From Porphyrobacter sp. HT-58-2 (GTDB lineage Bacteria > Pseudomonadota > Alphaproteobacteria > Sphingomonadales > Sphingomonadaceae), in assembly GCF_002952215.1 (NCBI RefSeq), contig NZ_CP022600.1, forward strand, positions 2,418,001-2,482,000: 64,000 nt of DNA, given 5' to 3'. A program made the position numbers and the translations under genes. Below the pieces are notes generated by a model that worked only from the letters and a program-made list of their open reading frames with translations, searched no databases and was not told where the DNA came from. Shown here in pieces: positions 36,579 through 46,203 of this stretch; the stretch's first letter is position 1, and every line of letters begins with the position of its first letter.

Positions 36579-37583
36579 CTAAAGCAGCGCAGCCAGCGCG
36601 GCAACGCCTGCAAGGGCAATGATCGCAAGCGCAGCGGTGCCGGGCGCCAGAGTCAGCGCTTCAGCGCGGGCAACCACAGGCCAGCGCGCAATAGTTGCGG
36701 CCGACCAGCCATAGGCCTCGGGCTCACGATCAAAGAATCGCCACGCGCCGCCGAGCAGCAGCGACACGATGATCGCGAAGAAAATCCAGCCATAGACGAT
36801 GTGATCGAACCCGGTCGCCTGCTCCGCGCCGATGGATTGCGCGACATAGATCGTTGCCCAGGCCCGCACGCCATTCGCGAGGATCGGAACGATCACGCAA
36901 GCGGCAAGAAACAATAGGCGGCGCGTCAAACGGGCAAAGCGGGTGAAGGCGACCAGTACGCCAAGCGTTACCATCGCAATCAGGAACTTCACGCCGGAAC
37001 AGGCCTCGGCCACGATGAACAGTCCTGCCGGCGTATGGATATGGATCCCGTCGATCCGCGCCGGAACCCCGCTCCAGTGGGTCAGCGCAATCGCAATGTC
37101 GGCTGTGAGGAATTGCAGCGGAGGAATGATCTCGTCACCGAAGGGTACGAGGAAGCAGGCAAAGGCCAGCGGCAAGGCCAGCAGAAGGCTTACTCGCACT
37201 CCCAGCACTGTAACGACCGCTGCCTGTAGCGCACCTACTGCGCCTGCCTGCGCGACAAGGTTTATGCCGAGCCGTTCGCCCGCCCACGATAGGCCGAGCG
37301 CCGCAGCCACGCAGGCAAGGCCCGGCCAGAACGGCCGCGGGGCAAGCCGCGCAAGCTCCTCCTCCTTGAGCGCCACCAGCCAGGCGATGATGAAGGGCAA
37401 AAGAACAAGGTGGCTGTAGGTATCGATATTCCACCATTGGTGCAGCATCGCGCTCCAGCTTCGTGCCGTTACCGCGATCAGCGCGAGCCATGCTGCACCA
37501 AGCGCTGCCAAGGGCGCGCGCCATGCAGCGGGCAAGCTGGATACACCGTGCGAGACCGAAAGGGATGCGGCCTCAGGCGGCAT
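36579..37583 (-). CDS. xrtA: Exosortase A (XrtA), without an EpsI domain
   Basis: Multi-helix inner-membrane transpeptidase-like enzyme, presumed to process proteins with a C-terminal PEP-CTERM signal. 334 residues with about eight helices. The catalytic triad is visible: Cys195 in VAEACSGVKFL, Arg240 in LANGVRAWATIY and His261 in GFDHIVYGWIFF. Many exosortase A proteins continue into an EpsI (DUF3485) domain, reaching about 500 residues. This one stops after a final helix (ALAIIALAGVAALAALL) and only 12 bases separate it from the next gene. It overlaps the preceding glycosyltransferase gene by 11 bases. Confidence 0.9.
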   Translation of the reverse strand: MPPEAASLSVSHGVSSLPAAWRAPLAALGAAWLALIAVTARSWSAMLHQWWNIDTYSHLVLLPFIIAWLVALKEEELARLAPRPFWPGLACVAAALGLSWAGERLGINLVAQAGAVGALQAAVVTVLGVRVSLLLALPLAFACFLVPFGDEIIPPLQFLTADIAIALTHWSGVPARIDGIHIHTPAGLFIVAEACSGVKFLIAMVTLGVLVAFTRFARLTRRLLFLAACVIVPILANGVRAWATIYVAQSIGAEQATGFDHIVYGWIFFAIIVSLLLGGAWRFFDREPEAYGWSAATIARWPVVARAEALTLAPGTAALAIIALAGVAALAALL

Positions 37584-38799
37584 GGCGCTGATGTCCCTGC
37601 ACGTCCTTGCCGATCAACCCGGCAAGCGGTGCCAGCATGGCCTCCCATCCATGGTGATCAAGCACAAAGCGCCGGGCCGACGCGCCGATCGCGGCACTGA
37701 CGCTCGGATCACCGACAAGCCCGGCCATGCGTTCGGCCATCGCCTCAGGTTCGGGCGGGGAGACAAGCCAATCCGCCCCATCTTCAGCCGCAATTCCGGT
37801 GGCAGCTTCCGGCGTGAGCACCACGGGCCTCGCCATGGCCATTGCCTCAAGTACCTTGTTCTGCACACCGCGCGCAATCAGCAACGGGGCGAGCACAGCG
37901 TCGGCAGCGGCGATGAAGGGGCGCACATCGGCGACCTCGCCCCACACTTGGACACCGGCGATGCCATGATGCGCCATCAGCCGAGCGGTCGGGTTGCGGC
38001 CGACGACATGGAACACGGCTTCGGGCAAGCGCGCGCGCAAGACCGGCAAAAGCGCTTCAATCACCCACAACGCCGCCTGTTCGTTGGGAAGGTAGTCCAT
38101 CTGCCCGGTAAAGACGAAATGCGGCCCCGCCGCCCCTGCCAGAGCGGGGTGCGGGGTAACGGCGGCGGGATCGAAGAAAGCCGCATCGATGCCGTTGCCG
38201 ATCACCTGCACATTGACCTTCGCCGGATCGTTGAGACGCGAGCGATAGAGCGCCGCCTCGGCCTCGGAAATGAGGATTGTCGCATCAGCGCGCTGGCCGA
38301 GGCGCTCCTCCTCAACGGCCAGCAGGCGCGCCTCGCGGGCGTTCAGCCACACCCGCTCGCCCGCTTCGGCGTAGCTGGCGAACTTGGCGCTGTCGACGTC
38401 GCACAGGTCGATCACCACACGACCTTCAAAGTCGTCGGGAACGTATTGGCCCATCTGGCCGGAAAAGACGACGATCGCAGCAATATCGCAGGTGGCGATG
38501 GTATGGCGCACCCACGCGGCGAGCTGGCGCGAATGGAAAGCGGTGAGACTGACCGGCTTGCCCGCCAGCACGGCCTCGATCCCGGCAAGCGGCAGCGGCT
38601 TGGTACGCGGAGCGATGCAGTGCGAGGCCGTAATCTGCGCCAGTGCCTCGGCGCCGGTCGTGTCGTTCCCCTCGGCAAAGCAGCCGACATGCACCGGGCC
38701 AAGCCGCGCCAGACCTTTGAGCAGGTGGTGCGAGCGGATGCGGTCGCCGCGATCGGGCGGAAACGGCACGCGGTGCGCGAGGAACAGGATGTCGCCCAT
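37573..38799 (-). CDS. Glycosyltransferase (GT4), PEP-CTERM/XrtA system-associated
   Basis: 408 residues from MGDILFLAHRVPFPPDRGDRIRS, a start typical of the XrtA-linked sugar transferase family (TIGR03087 type). A GTG just before it is an alternative. GT-B fold: N-terminal acceptor domain, then a donor domain with FVFTGQMDYLPNEQAALW, VWGEVADVRPFIAAADAVLAP (over residues near 290-310) and the glutamate of GVQNKVLEAMAMARPVV. It adds a sugar during exopolysaccharide repeat-unit assembly on the cytoplasmic side. Sugar not predicted. Confidence 0.9.
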   Translation of the reverse strand: MGDILFLAHRVPFPPDRGDRIRSHHLLKGLARLGPVHVGCFAEGNDTTGAEALAQITASHCIAPRTKPLPLAGIEAVLAGKPVSLTAFHSRQLAAWVRHTIATCDIAAIVVFSGQMGQYVPDDFEGRVVIDLCDVDSAKFASYAEAGERVWLNAREARLLAVEEERLGQRADATILISEAEAALYRSRLNDPAKVNVQVIGNGIDAAFFDPAAVTPHPALAGAAGPHFVFTGQMDYLPNEQAALWVIEALLPVLRARLPEAVFHVVGRNPTARLMAHHGIAGVQVWGEVADVRPFIAAADAVLAPLLIARGVQNKVLEAMAMARPVVLTPEAATGIAAEDGADWLVSPPEPEAMAERMAGLVGDPSVSAAIGASARRFVLDHHGWEAMLAPLAGLIGKDVQGHQRHAA

Positions 38800-38812
38800 C
38801 ACGCAAGCCCCC

Positions 38813-39874
38813 TTAGGCCAGCCCACGTGCAATCCACGGCCCCAGCGTGTTGGCGACGGAAAGCGGCAGCTTCTTCCAGAGCTCGATCTTGCGGGAATAG
38901 CTGGCATCAGTCGGGTCGATGTTGCGCACAGCCTGCCCCGGCGCGGTCCATGCGCCATAAGTGAGCGGTTCGGGCGTGAAGCCCCAGTTCTTCTTGAAGG
39001 CGAACGGCCCGCTCCCCGTCTTCGAACGTCCGAAGTCGAAGCGGGTCATGCCCTCCCGCCGGGCATGGAGCATCAGTTCGTAATACATCCGCTCGTTGGC
39101 GCGGGCGGAACGGGCAGCGACGACCCCGCCGCCCCAGAACGGCATCACTGCGCCATCGTGATAGAAGCTCAGAACACTGGCCAGCGGGCGCGCGCCGTCC
39201 CACACGGTGAGGATGTCGCTGTTGTCTGGAAAGGCCTCCAGCATCGCGGCAAACAGCGCGCGCGGAAACACCGGGGTGCCGAGATTGCGCACGCTTTCGC
39301 TATAGCAGGCGTAATGCGCCGCCAGATCGTGCGGGGCGCGCCCGATGGTGATACGGTGGCCGAGCGCCAACCCCTTGCGGACTTCGGCGCGGGCCTTGCG
39401 TGGGATGGCCAGCAGTTCCGCATCGTCATCAGCCGCCAGCGCCCGTTCGAAACCGCAATGCTTGTCCGCCCATCTGTCCCAGCCATCGGGGATCATCCCG
39501 CCGCGCAGTTCGATACCGGCAAAGCCGCCGCGCATGGCATGGCTCTGCGCTGCCTCGGCGAGCGCCCGCGCCGCATTGCCACTATCCGCGACAATCCCGC
39601 CACCGACCCCGAACCCGCTCGACACCAGCGCCTTGCCGAACAGCAGTGATCGCACTTCGGTGAGCGGCAACCAACCCGTCACCACGCCGAGCCGTTCGCA
39701 GAGCAGGCCCGCGGCGCGCTGGCCTGCGCCCTGCTCGACCGCCTTCAGCCATGCCGGACGGTGGAACAGGCTTGCGCCTGCTTCAGCGACGAAGCCCTCG
39801 ATCCGGCGCAGATCGAGCGGATCGCGAAAATCCGCAACGCGCACCACCTCGCCGGCTTTCACCGGCGCGTTCAT
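38813..39874 (-). CDS. FemAB-like protein, XrtA/PEP-CTERM system-associated
   Basis: 353 residues with a GNAT/FemAB double-domain look (TIGR03019 type). Recognisable stretches are LLFGKALVSSGFGVGGGIV, AEVRKGLALGHRITIGRAP, the conserved VLSFYHDGAVMPFWGGGVVA and FDFGRSKTGSGPFAFKKNWGF. FemAB proteins transfer aminoacyl groups from tRNA, but in these loci the role is unknown; modification of the exopolysaccharide or of a carrier protein are options. It overlaps the deacetylase stop by an ATGA and ends 13 bases before the glycosyltransferase. Confidence 0.88.
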   Translation of the reverse strand: MNAPVKAGEVVRVADFRDPLDLRRIEGFVAEAGASLFHRPAWLKAVEQGAGQRAAGLLCERLGVVTGWLPLTEVRSLLFGKALVSSGFGVGGGIVADSGNAARALAEAAQSHAMRGGFAGIELRGGMIPDGWDRWADKHCGFERALAADDDAELLAIPRKARAEVRKGLALGHRITIGRAPHDLAAHYACYSESVRNLGTPVFPRALFAAMLEAFPDNSDILTVWDGARPLASVLSFYHDGAVMPFWGGGVVAARSARANERMYYELMLHARREGMTRFDFGRSKTGSGPFAFKKNWGFTPEPLTYGAWTAPGQAVRNIDPTDASYSRKIELWKKLPLSVANTLGPWIARGLA

Positions 39875-40803
39875 GCGACGAACTCACCAACCGGATCGGG
39901 CAGGACGAGATCAACCGCCCTGGCAGCCTCGCGGTGAGCGACCAGATCCATCCGGGTCCAGCGGAATTCGTGAACCAGATCGCGCAGCTTGCCTGCCATC
40001 TTCGACAGACCGGTATAGTGCCGGAAGCGAGAACGCAGCGATGCATGGCCCACACGCGGCTGATCGGGATCAACCTCCCACGGGTGGAAATAGAACACCG
40101 CCGGACGGCTGTCCTGACGGTTCACCTGCCGGATCGCCCAGCGCGAAAAGCCATAGGGCAGCACCCGGAAGAATCCGCCCCCACCCGCCGCGACGCGCCG
40201 TCCGCCAAGCATTGCGGTGGTCACCGGCAGCTCGATCATCGACGACCAGGGGAGTGGCTTGAAGGCGAAACGCGGTGCTTCTGGCCAGCCATAGTGGTCA
40301 TGCACCACCGGCGCGACGCTGGAGGAATAGGCATAGCCCTGCTCTGCCAGCTCCGCGAAGGCCCAGGGCGTTCGTCCGTCGATCGAGAAGCTGGGCGCGC
40401 GGTAGCCGGTCACCGCAACGCCGGCGCAATCCTCGATAATGGCGCGCGCCTTGCGGATATCCTCGGCGAATTCGTGGCGGGTGAAGGTAAACACGCGCGC
40501 ATGATCATAACCATGGCTGGCGAGTTCGTGGCCAGCATCGGCGATGCGGCGAATCATGTTCGGATGGCGCTTTGCCACCCAGCCCAGCGTGAAGAAGGTC
40601 GCTGACACATCTGCTTCGGCAAACAGATCGATCACGCGGTAGACGTTGTCCTCGACACGGGTCTTGATCGAATCCCACTCGCCGCGCTCGATCACGTTCT
40701 CGAACGCGCCGACCTGAAACCAGTCCTCGACATCGACCGACAGGCCGTTGGCGATGACTGGCCCATTGCCGTCAGGAGCGAGAGGCGAAAACGGGGCATT
40801 CAT
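39871..40803 (-). CDS. Polysaccharide deacetylase, XrtA system-associated
   Basis: 310-residue NodB-type (CE4) enzyme, TIGR03006-like. The metal-binding Asp is in NGLSVDVEDWFQVG and the HxxxH in ELASHGYDHARVFT; the catalytic arginine is in TGYRAPSFSIDGRTPWA, and the downstream His in YFHPWEVDPDQPR. It probably removes N-acetyl groups from the exported polysaccharide or its precursor. No signal peptide is seen, which leaves the compartment open. Three bases after the ATPase stop. Confidence 0.92.
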   Translation of the reverse strand: MNAPFSPLAPDGNGPVIANGLSVDVEDWFQVGAFENVIERGEWDSIKTRVEDNVYRVIDLFAEADVSATFFTLGWVAKRHPNMIRRIADAGHELASHGYDHARVFTFTRHEFAEDIRKARAIIEDCAGVAVTGYRAPSFSIDGRTPWAFAELAEQGYAYSSSVAPVVHDHYGWPEAPRFAFKPLPWSSMIELPVTTAMLGGRRVAAGGGGFFRVLPYGFSRWAIRQVNRQDSRPAVFYFHPWEVDPDQPRVGHASLRSRFRHYTGLSKMAGKLRDLVHEFRWTRMDLVAHREAARAVDLVLPDPVGEFVA

Positions 40804-40806
40804 GTC

Positions 40807-41985
40807 TTAGGCAGCCTCGCGCGACGGGTCTTCCTCGAGCCATTCGATCAGCATGGTCAGCACGTGGCGGAAGGATTGCTCCTGCTCCTCGAGCCGCGCC
40901 TCGATCCGCTCAAGCGCGGCTGCAAGCCGGGCCTCGGCAATGCCGGCCTCCTCTGCCGAAAGCGGCGCGCCGCCTTCGTCACGCTGACCGATCCCGGCTG
41001 CCTGCAATTCGCTGATCGCCGCCTCAAGTTCGGCGGTACGCGCATCGCGTTCGGCCAACAGGGCAGCGACCTCCGCCGCTGGCAGACTGTCAGAGGCAGC
41101 ACGCGCGGCAGGCATCGTCGCTGCAACAGGGGCGGCGCGCAGATCACCACCGCTACCACGCGAGCCGCGGGTCTGATCGGCGGCCATTTCCGCAATCACA
41201 TCATCCAGCATCCCAAGGCCAAGAGTATCGCGCTCCTCGATCGCTCCGAGCAGCAGCAGACGGTTCATCACCTGATTGACGCGGCGCGGAATTCCGGCGG
41301 TTTGCGCGTAAAGCGCATCGATCAGACCGGGTTCGAATGCCGGCTGACCGTCCCAGCCGACCTGCGCAAGGCGGTGGCACACGTAATCCTCGACCTCGCT
41401 CGCATCGAGCGCATCGAGATGGTGCGAGGCGATGATCCGCTGGCGCAGTTGTTCAAGGCCCGGATGCTGGGCGACGGTGCGGCGGAACTCCGGCTGGCCA
41501 AGCAGCAGGCTTTGCAGCAGCGGGTGCGAACCGAGCTGGAAGTTGGAGAGCATCCGCAGCTCTTCCAGCGCGGCCAGATCAAGGTTTTGGCACTCATCGA
41601 CGATCAGCAGGCAACGCCGCCCGGAGCGCGCTTCGTCCTGCAGGAAACGCTCGATCGCACCCAATGCGCCGGCCTTGTCATGCCCCTCGACCGCAAGGCC
41701 GAAAGCCTGCGCGACGACATGCACCAGTTCAGCGCCGTCGAGCGCACTGGTCACGACCTGTGCCACGGTCAGCGCCGCCGGGTCGATCCGCTCCATCAGA
41801 TGCGCCACCAGCGTCGATTTGCCCGCCCCCACCTCGCCGGTGATGACGATGAAGCCCTCGCCTTGGCTCAGCCCGTAGCCGAGATAGCTCATCGCCTTCT
41901 TGTGGCTGGTGCTTTCAAAATAGAACTGCGGATCGGGGGTCAGCTGGAAGGGGCGCCCGCTGAAGCCATAGAATTGTTCGTACAT
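40807..41985 (-). CDS. AAA ATPase, XrtA/PEP-CTERM system-associated (ExeA-like)
   Basis: 392 residues. AAA+ domain with Walker A ITGEVGAGKSTLVAHL (Lys56) and Walker B CLLIVDECQNLD (Asp130-Glu131), arginine-rich sensor region RRVNQVMNRLLLLG, then a low-complexity linker and a coiled coil of about 90 residues (AELEAAISELQAAG, AALERIEARLEEQE). It matches the TIGR03015 type found in EPS loci and resembles ExeA of type II secretion. Probably energises or regulates assembly at the inner membrane. Confidence 0.9.
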   Translation of the reverse strand: MYEQFYGFSGRPFQLTPDPQFYFESTSHKKAMSYLGYGLSQGEGFIVITGEVGAGKSTLVAHLMERIDPAALTVAQVVTSALDGAELVHVVAQAFGLAVEGHDKAGALGAIERFLQDEARSGRRCLLIVDECQNLDLAALEELRMLSNFQLGSHPLLQSLLLGQPEFRRTVAQHPGLEQLRQRIIASHHLDALDASEVEDYVCHRLAQVGWDGQPAFEPGLIDALYAQTAGIPRRVNQVMNRLLLLGAIEERDTLGLGMLDDVIAEMAADQTRGSRGSGGDLRAAPVAATMPAARAASDSLPAAEVAALLAERDARTAELEAAISELQAAGIGQRDEGGAPLSAEEAGIAEARLAAALERIEARLEEQEQSFRHVLTMLIEWLEEDPSREAA

Positions 41986-42001
41986 GACCGTCCGTTCCCC
42001 G

Positions 42002-43672
42002 TCAGAAGTTGTAGCGCATGCCGATCAGCGCAGTGGCAAAGGCAAAGTCCTCGGCGGTGAGCTGGCTGTCGAAGTAATCGACCGCAATCGCCGCACGACC
42101 AACCAGTCGCCGGGTAATCGATTGGTTGTAAGCGATCGAACCACCCATCGCGGTAACGTCATTCCCGGTGCCAGCGCCATCGAACCAGTTGATGTAGGCG
42201 TTGCTGGTGATGTCGGCATCGAGCCCGAGGTTGCGGGTCAGGCCGGCGATGACATAGTAGCTCTCGTCGGTGATGCCGTTGGCTGGCGCGAGTGCTGTGC
42301 CCGCGGCGGCGATGAAGGTGCGCCGGTCGTAACCTGCGCCGATTGCAGCCACGGTGCGGCCAAAGTTACGTTCATAGGAAGCGCGTACCCCCCGCCCGCG
42401 GAAGGCAGCCGAGCGCACCGAGCCGAGCGAACCGACGATGGCCTGTCCCTGCGTGCCGGTCACGAGACCGCCGAAGTCGCCCGTGACCGGGTTGCGGATC
42501 GCCTGAAAATCGCTGTCGAGACCGGCAAGCGCGTTGTTGAGCACCCCGCCAAAGCCGCTCACCCCGTCATAGGCCTGCAAGGCGAAGGCGCTGCGCTCGT
42601 TGGGGACGTAGGTGAACTGACCGTAATAGGTGGTGGAATCGTAACGCCGGCCGACGGCGGCCTGAAGGTTTGTGCGCGAGGACGGGCGCCACAACACGCC
42701 GACGTCCCACAGCAGCCCATCGACATCGAAGGCAATCTGCCGCGGTGAAGCGGGATCGGTGACGAAGCGGCCATCAGCGCCGATCACCGGATCGCCATTG
42801 GCGTCGCGCAGCGCATCGCGGCTCGAAATCTCGACGTCCTCGTAACCGGCACCGGCCACAATCGCGAGGTTGTTGTTGAGCGGCACCGTCACATCGCCGC
42901 GCACGAACAGGTCGCGCACGCGCTGGTCGAGATTGCCGATATCCTCCTGGAAACCCCCGGCGGTCACGGCAAGGCCCACCGGCAGCACCTCGCCCGGTCG
43001 CGTGCCCGCACGCAGCTGGCCGAGATAGGTCACGCTGTCGTCGAAGACGTCCACCGTCTGGCCTTGCGGGGTCACGAGCGCGGCATCGGTTTCGAACCGG
43101 TTGTAGCCGACGCGCGCCACGCCGGTCAGGTCGACATCGCCGACCCGGGTGTTGAGGCTCGGCCCGGCATAGGCACTGTAGAAACGGCTTTCGGCATCCT
43201 CGCGCACCAGCGGGTTGGCTGTGGTACCACCGCCCGGATCGATCCGGGTGCGTGCCGCAAGACCGCCTGTCTCGAAGCTCAGGGCATTGGGAATCAAGGC
43301 CACCGAAGTGCGCGCGATCCCGCTGATGGTGTCGGTATCGATGCTGTCGTCGCCGTAACCGATGTTGCGTTCATAGCGCAGCGAAACCGCCGCTCCCGAA
43401 TTGCGCCCCTGCACATTGATGTCGACGCCGACGGCAACCTGGGTGAAGGTGACCACATCATTGCCCGGGCTGAGTTCGGCCGAGACGACCTGCCCGACTT
43501 CGATATAGGGCTGCACCACGCGTTCGGAACGCTGGCCGATCAGATCATTGCCCTGATTCTGCCCCTGCCTCTGTCCCTGCCCCTGCATCTGGGCAAAAGC
43601 GGGGGTTGCGGCAGCACCTGCCAGCACCACGGCGATGAGCGGAAGTACCAGTCTTTTGGGACGCATGGTCAT
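42002..43672 (-). CDS. Outer-membrane beta-barrel protein, XrtA/PEP-CTERM system-associated
   Basis: 556 residues. A signal peptide (RLVLPLIAVVLAGAAATPAFA) is followed by a Gln-rich linker (MQGQGQRQGQNQG), then alternating amphipathic strands and a C-terminal phenylalanine in ALIGMRYNF, the usual mark for BAM-mediated outer-membrane insertion. It corresponds to the TIGR03016 type, whose role in exopolysaccharide export is unproven, possibly as an outer-membrane port or adaptor. It overlaps the tyrosine-kinase-like gene by an ATGA. Confidence 0.88.
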   Translation of the reverse strand: MTMRPKRLVLPLIAVVLAGAAATPAFAQMQGQGQRQGQNQGNDLIGQRSERVVQPYIEVGQVVSAELSPGNDVVTFTQVAVGVDINVQGRNSGAAVSLRYERNIGYGDDSIDTDTISGIARTSVALIPNALSFETGGLAARTRIDPGGGTTANPLVREDAESRFYSAYAGPSLNTRVGDVDLTGVARVGYNRFETDAALVTPQGQTVDVFDDSVTYLGQLRAGTRPGEVLPVGLAVTAGGFQEDIGNLDQRVRDLFVRGDVTVPLNNNLAIVAGAGYEDVEISSRDALRDANGDPVIGADGRFVTDPASPRQIAFDVDGLLWDVGVLWRPSSRTNLQAAVGRRYDSTTYYGQFTYVPNERSAFALQAYDGVSGFGGVLNNALAGLDSDFQAIRNPVTGDFGGLVTGTQGQAIVGSLGSVRSAAFRGRGVRASYERNFGRTVAAIGAGYDRRTFIAAAGTALAPANGITDESYYVIAGLTRNLGLDADITSNAYINWFDGAGTGNDVTAMGGSIAYNQSITRRLVGRAAIAVDYFDSQLTAEDFAFATALIGMRYNF

Positions 43673-44646
43673 TTCCCCTTCCTGCCATAAGAGCCGAAGC
43701 GACGGCCCGAGGGGCTGTAGCGCGCGGCGTTGAGGAGAAGCTTGATATCGGCGCAGGCGGAAAGCAGTTGCTGCGCATCTTCGAGCGCGGCGCGGCTCGT
43801 ATCGTCAGCGCGCACCACCAGCAGGGCCTGCCCAACATGCTGTGCCAATTCGGCAGCGGGCGATGCGGCAAGCGCGGGCGGCGTGTCGAAAATCACGATT
43901 CGGTCCGGCGCGCCTTCGGTCAGGCGATCCAGCACCTCGGCCGTGCGCGCACTGGCCAGATATTCGGCATCGCGCGACGAGGCTGTTCCGGCGGGAAGCA
44001 CGAACAGGCCTTCGATGTCCGTACGGATAACGAGACTCTCGGGCAGGATAGACGGATCGGCAAGCGCATCCATCAGACCTTGCTCGGCCTCGATCCCCAG
44101 CCGCTGATTGACGCTCGGCTTGACGACATCGGCATCGACCAGCAGCACCTCAAGACCACGCTCGGCAGCGAGCGCAATGGCAAGGTTGGTGGCGCAATAG
44201 GTCTTGCCCTCGCCCGGATGGGGCGAACACACCAGAATGCGGCGGGCCTGTGGCGTATCTTCGGCGCGCGCATCGGCCAGCAGCTCGCGCTTGACGATGC
44301 GGAATTCCTCCAGCAGCCCGGTCACAGGGTCTTCCGGTACGATCAACCCGCCTTCGCGCAGATGCTCACGGTCGATCGCAGCAAAAGGCCCGCGGAACGC
44401 GACGGCGCGCGGCGCGGGCGCGGGCGCGGCCTGCCGAACGCCAGGTTCAGGCGGCAGGGAACGAACAGGTGCAGCTTGCGGCGCGACAGGCCGGCGTAGC
44501 GCCTGCGGCACCGGCGGAATGTCAATCGGAACGCTCGGCATTTTCGGAGAAACACCGCGCGGATCGCGGCCGAATGTCATGTCGGCCCGCTCGAACAGCG
44601 ACGCCGGCCTTGCGCCTTCACGGTTGATCTTGCCCTGATCGGTCAT
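43669..44646 (-). CDS. Tyrosine-protein kinase-like ATPase (CpsD/BY-kinase type), XrtA system-associated
   Basis: 325 residues: Pro-rich N-terminal 80 residues, then a MinD/ParA-like P-loop domain. Walker A is VCSPHPGEGKTYCATNLA (Lys148), Walker A' is VLLVDADVVKP and Walker B is RIVIFDTPPALAA. It matches the TIGR03018 type and should act with the chain-length protein to control polymer length. The usual C-terminal tyrosine cluster is poor: only two tyrosines occur in the tail (ARYSPSGRRFGSYGRKGK), so autophosphorylation as in classic BY-kinases may be limited. Confidence 0.9.
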   Translation of the reverse strand: MTDQGKINREGARPASLFERADMTFGRDPRGVSPKMPSVPIDIPPVPQALRRPVAPQAAPVRSLPPEPGVRQAAPAPAPRAVAFRGPFAAIDREHLREGGLIVPEDPVTGLLEEFRIVKRELLADARAEDTPQARRILVCSPHPGEGKTYCATNLAIALAAERGLEVLLVDADVVKPSVNQRLGIEAEQGLMDALADPSILPESLVIRTDIEGLFVLPAGTASSRDAEYLASARTAEVLDRLTEGAPDRIVIFDTPPALAASPAAELAQHVGQALLVVRADDTSRAALEDAQQLLSACADIKLLLNAARYSPSGRRFGSYGRKGK

Positions 44647-44661
44647 CGTCTTATCCCGTCC

Positions 44662-46188
44662 TCAGGCCATCGCTCCGACCGAGACGACCTCGATCGCAAG
44701 CAGGATCACGAACATCACGCCAAGCCCTGCACAGGCCCCGGCAAACTGCTTAAGACGGCGCCGTTCAACGACCCGCGCGGCATCCGAGACGGTCAGCGAG
44801 ATCGAACCGATCACCGGCAGATCGAATGCCCGTTCGAGCTTCTGCGGCGTGGCAAAGCTCGATTTGAGCTGGCCCAAAGCATAGGCCCCCGCGACCCCGG
44901 CACCCAGACCGACAATCAGCACGCCCAACAGCAGCAACGGGCGATTTGGCGCCGCCGGTTTCTGCGGCACGGTGGGCTGCTGGATGATGTCGAAACGGAA
45001 CTGGCTGGCCTTGTCCTCGACCTTGCCGCGCGTGCGCAATGCCTCGCGGTCCTGCAGCAGCTTTTCGTAGTTCTGACGCAGCACATCGTAATCGCGGCTG
45101 ATGCGGTTGGCCTCGGCCGCAATCGCCGGCTCGCTGGCCTGACTGGCCATCAGTGCAGCAAAATTGCTCTGCAGCGCCGCGCGGCGGGCCTGAAGCGCCT
45201 CGACCGTGGCCTGACGTTCGCTGCGGATCGCCACCAGCGAGGCATAGGCAGGGTTCGGCACCCCGCCCGCATCATCACCCGCTGCAGCGGCCTGCTTGGT
45301 CAGCACCGCGACCTGCTTGGTGGTCGAAACAACATCGGGGTGGCTATCGGTCAGACCGCGTGCGCGCAGTTCGGCAAGCTGGGTCTGTGCCTGAAGCAGG
45401 GCAGCGCGCGGCCCCATCGCCGGGCCTCCCGCAGCGCCAGGAACCGTCCGCGGGGTGCCAGCCATCTGGTTCGCAATCGCTGCCAGCCCGCTTTGCGCGG
45501 CAGCGAGATCCGCATCAACATTGCGCAACTCGGTGCGCGCCTGCTGGACCTTGGACGACAGGCTGTCCGAACCGCCGACCAGATCGGGATATTGCGCCTC
45601 GAAGGCGAGGCGGCGCTGTTCGGCTTCCTCGAGTTCGAGCTTGCGCTCATCGAGTTGGCGGTCGAGATCGCCGATGGCAGAACTGATCCCGGCACGGTTG
45701 CCGATGATGTGTTCCTCGCGCAGGATATCGAGCAGCTTCTGCACCACATCGCGCGCCAGCACGGCGTTTTCGGCATCGGACAGATCGCCGTGGCCAATGG
45801 CGGCGGTGATTTCGAACAGGTTGTCCTGCTCGCTCGTCACCTTCACCTTCTTTTCGAGTTCGCCGATTGCGGCATCCAGCGCACCGCGCTCGGTAATGCC
45901 TTCGCCAAGGCGGGTCGAGGTGATGACCTTTTCGAGATTCTTGGCACTCGACAGGGTCTGCCGCACGCGCATGATCTCTTCCTTGCCGTCACCGGCAATG
46001 CCAAGCTGCTTGGACAGGACGTCCTGCACATCGACATAGACGCGCGCCTTGCTCTCGTAGCTGTTCGGGATCATCGCGATCACCAGCCAGCCCAGCAGGC
46101 ATACGCCCCAGGCCGCGGCAATCGCGATCCAGCGCCGGTGCCAGACCGACCACAGCGCGGCGCGCAGTTCGTCGAAGATCTCGCTCAT
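44662..46188 (-). CDS. Chain-length determinant (Wzz-like) protein, XrtA system-associated
   Basis: 508-residue polysaccharide co-polymerase. First membrane helix near residues 18-40 (WIAIAAAWGVCLLGWLVIAM), a long periplasmic segment with extended coiled coils, and two C-terminal helices (LLLLGVLIVGLGAGVAGAYA, GACAGLGVMFVILLAIEVVS). The Wzz signature SYESKARVYVDVQDVLSKQL is near the N terminus and the proline motif QQPTVPQKPAAPNRP precedes the second helix. This is the TIGR03007 type. It lies 15 bases after the export lipoprotein gene. Confidence 0.92.
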   Translation of the reverse strand: MSEIFDELRAALWSVWHRRWIAIAAAWGVCLLGWLVIAMIPNSYESKARVYVDVQDVLSKQLGIAGDGKEEIMRVRQTLSSAKNLEKVITSTRLGEGITERGALDAAIGELEKKVKVTSEQDNLFEITAAIGHGDLSDAENAVLARDVVQKLLDILREEHIIGNRAGISSAIGDLDRQLDERKLELEEAEQRRLAFEAQYPDLVGGSDSLSSKVQQARTELRNVDADLAAAQSGLAAIANQMAGTPRTVPGAAGGPAMGPRAALLQAQTQLAELRARGLTDSHPDVVSTTKQVAVLTKQAAAAGDDAGGVPNPAYASLVAIRSERQATVEALQARRAALQSNFAALMASQASEPAIAAEANRISRDYDVLRQNYEKLLQDREALRTRGKVEDKASQFRFDIIQQPTVPQKPAAPNRPLLLLGVLIVGLGAGVAGAYALGQLKSSFATPQKLERAFDLPVIGSISLTVSDAARVVERRRLKQFAGACAGLGVMFVILLAIEVVSVGAMA

Positions 46189-46203
46189 GCCCCCACGCCC
46201 GCC

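Noticed and set aside
36566-36600. EpsI domain lost from XrtA by a frameshift
   Set aside because: Only 12 bases separate xrtA from the amidotransferase gene, so there is no room for a 200-residue domain in any frame.
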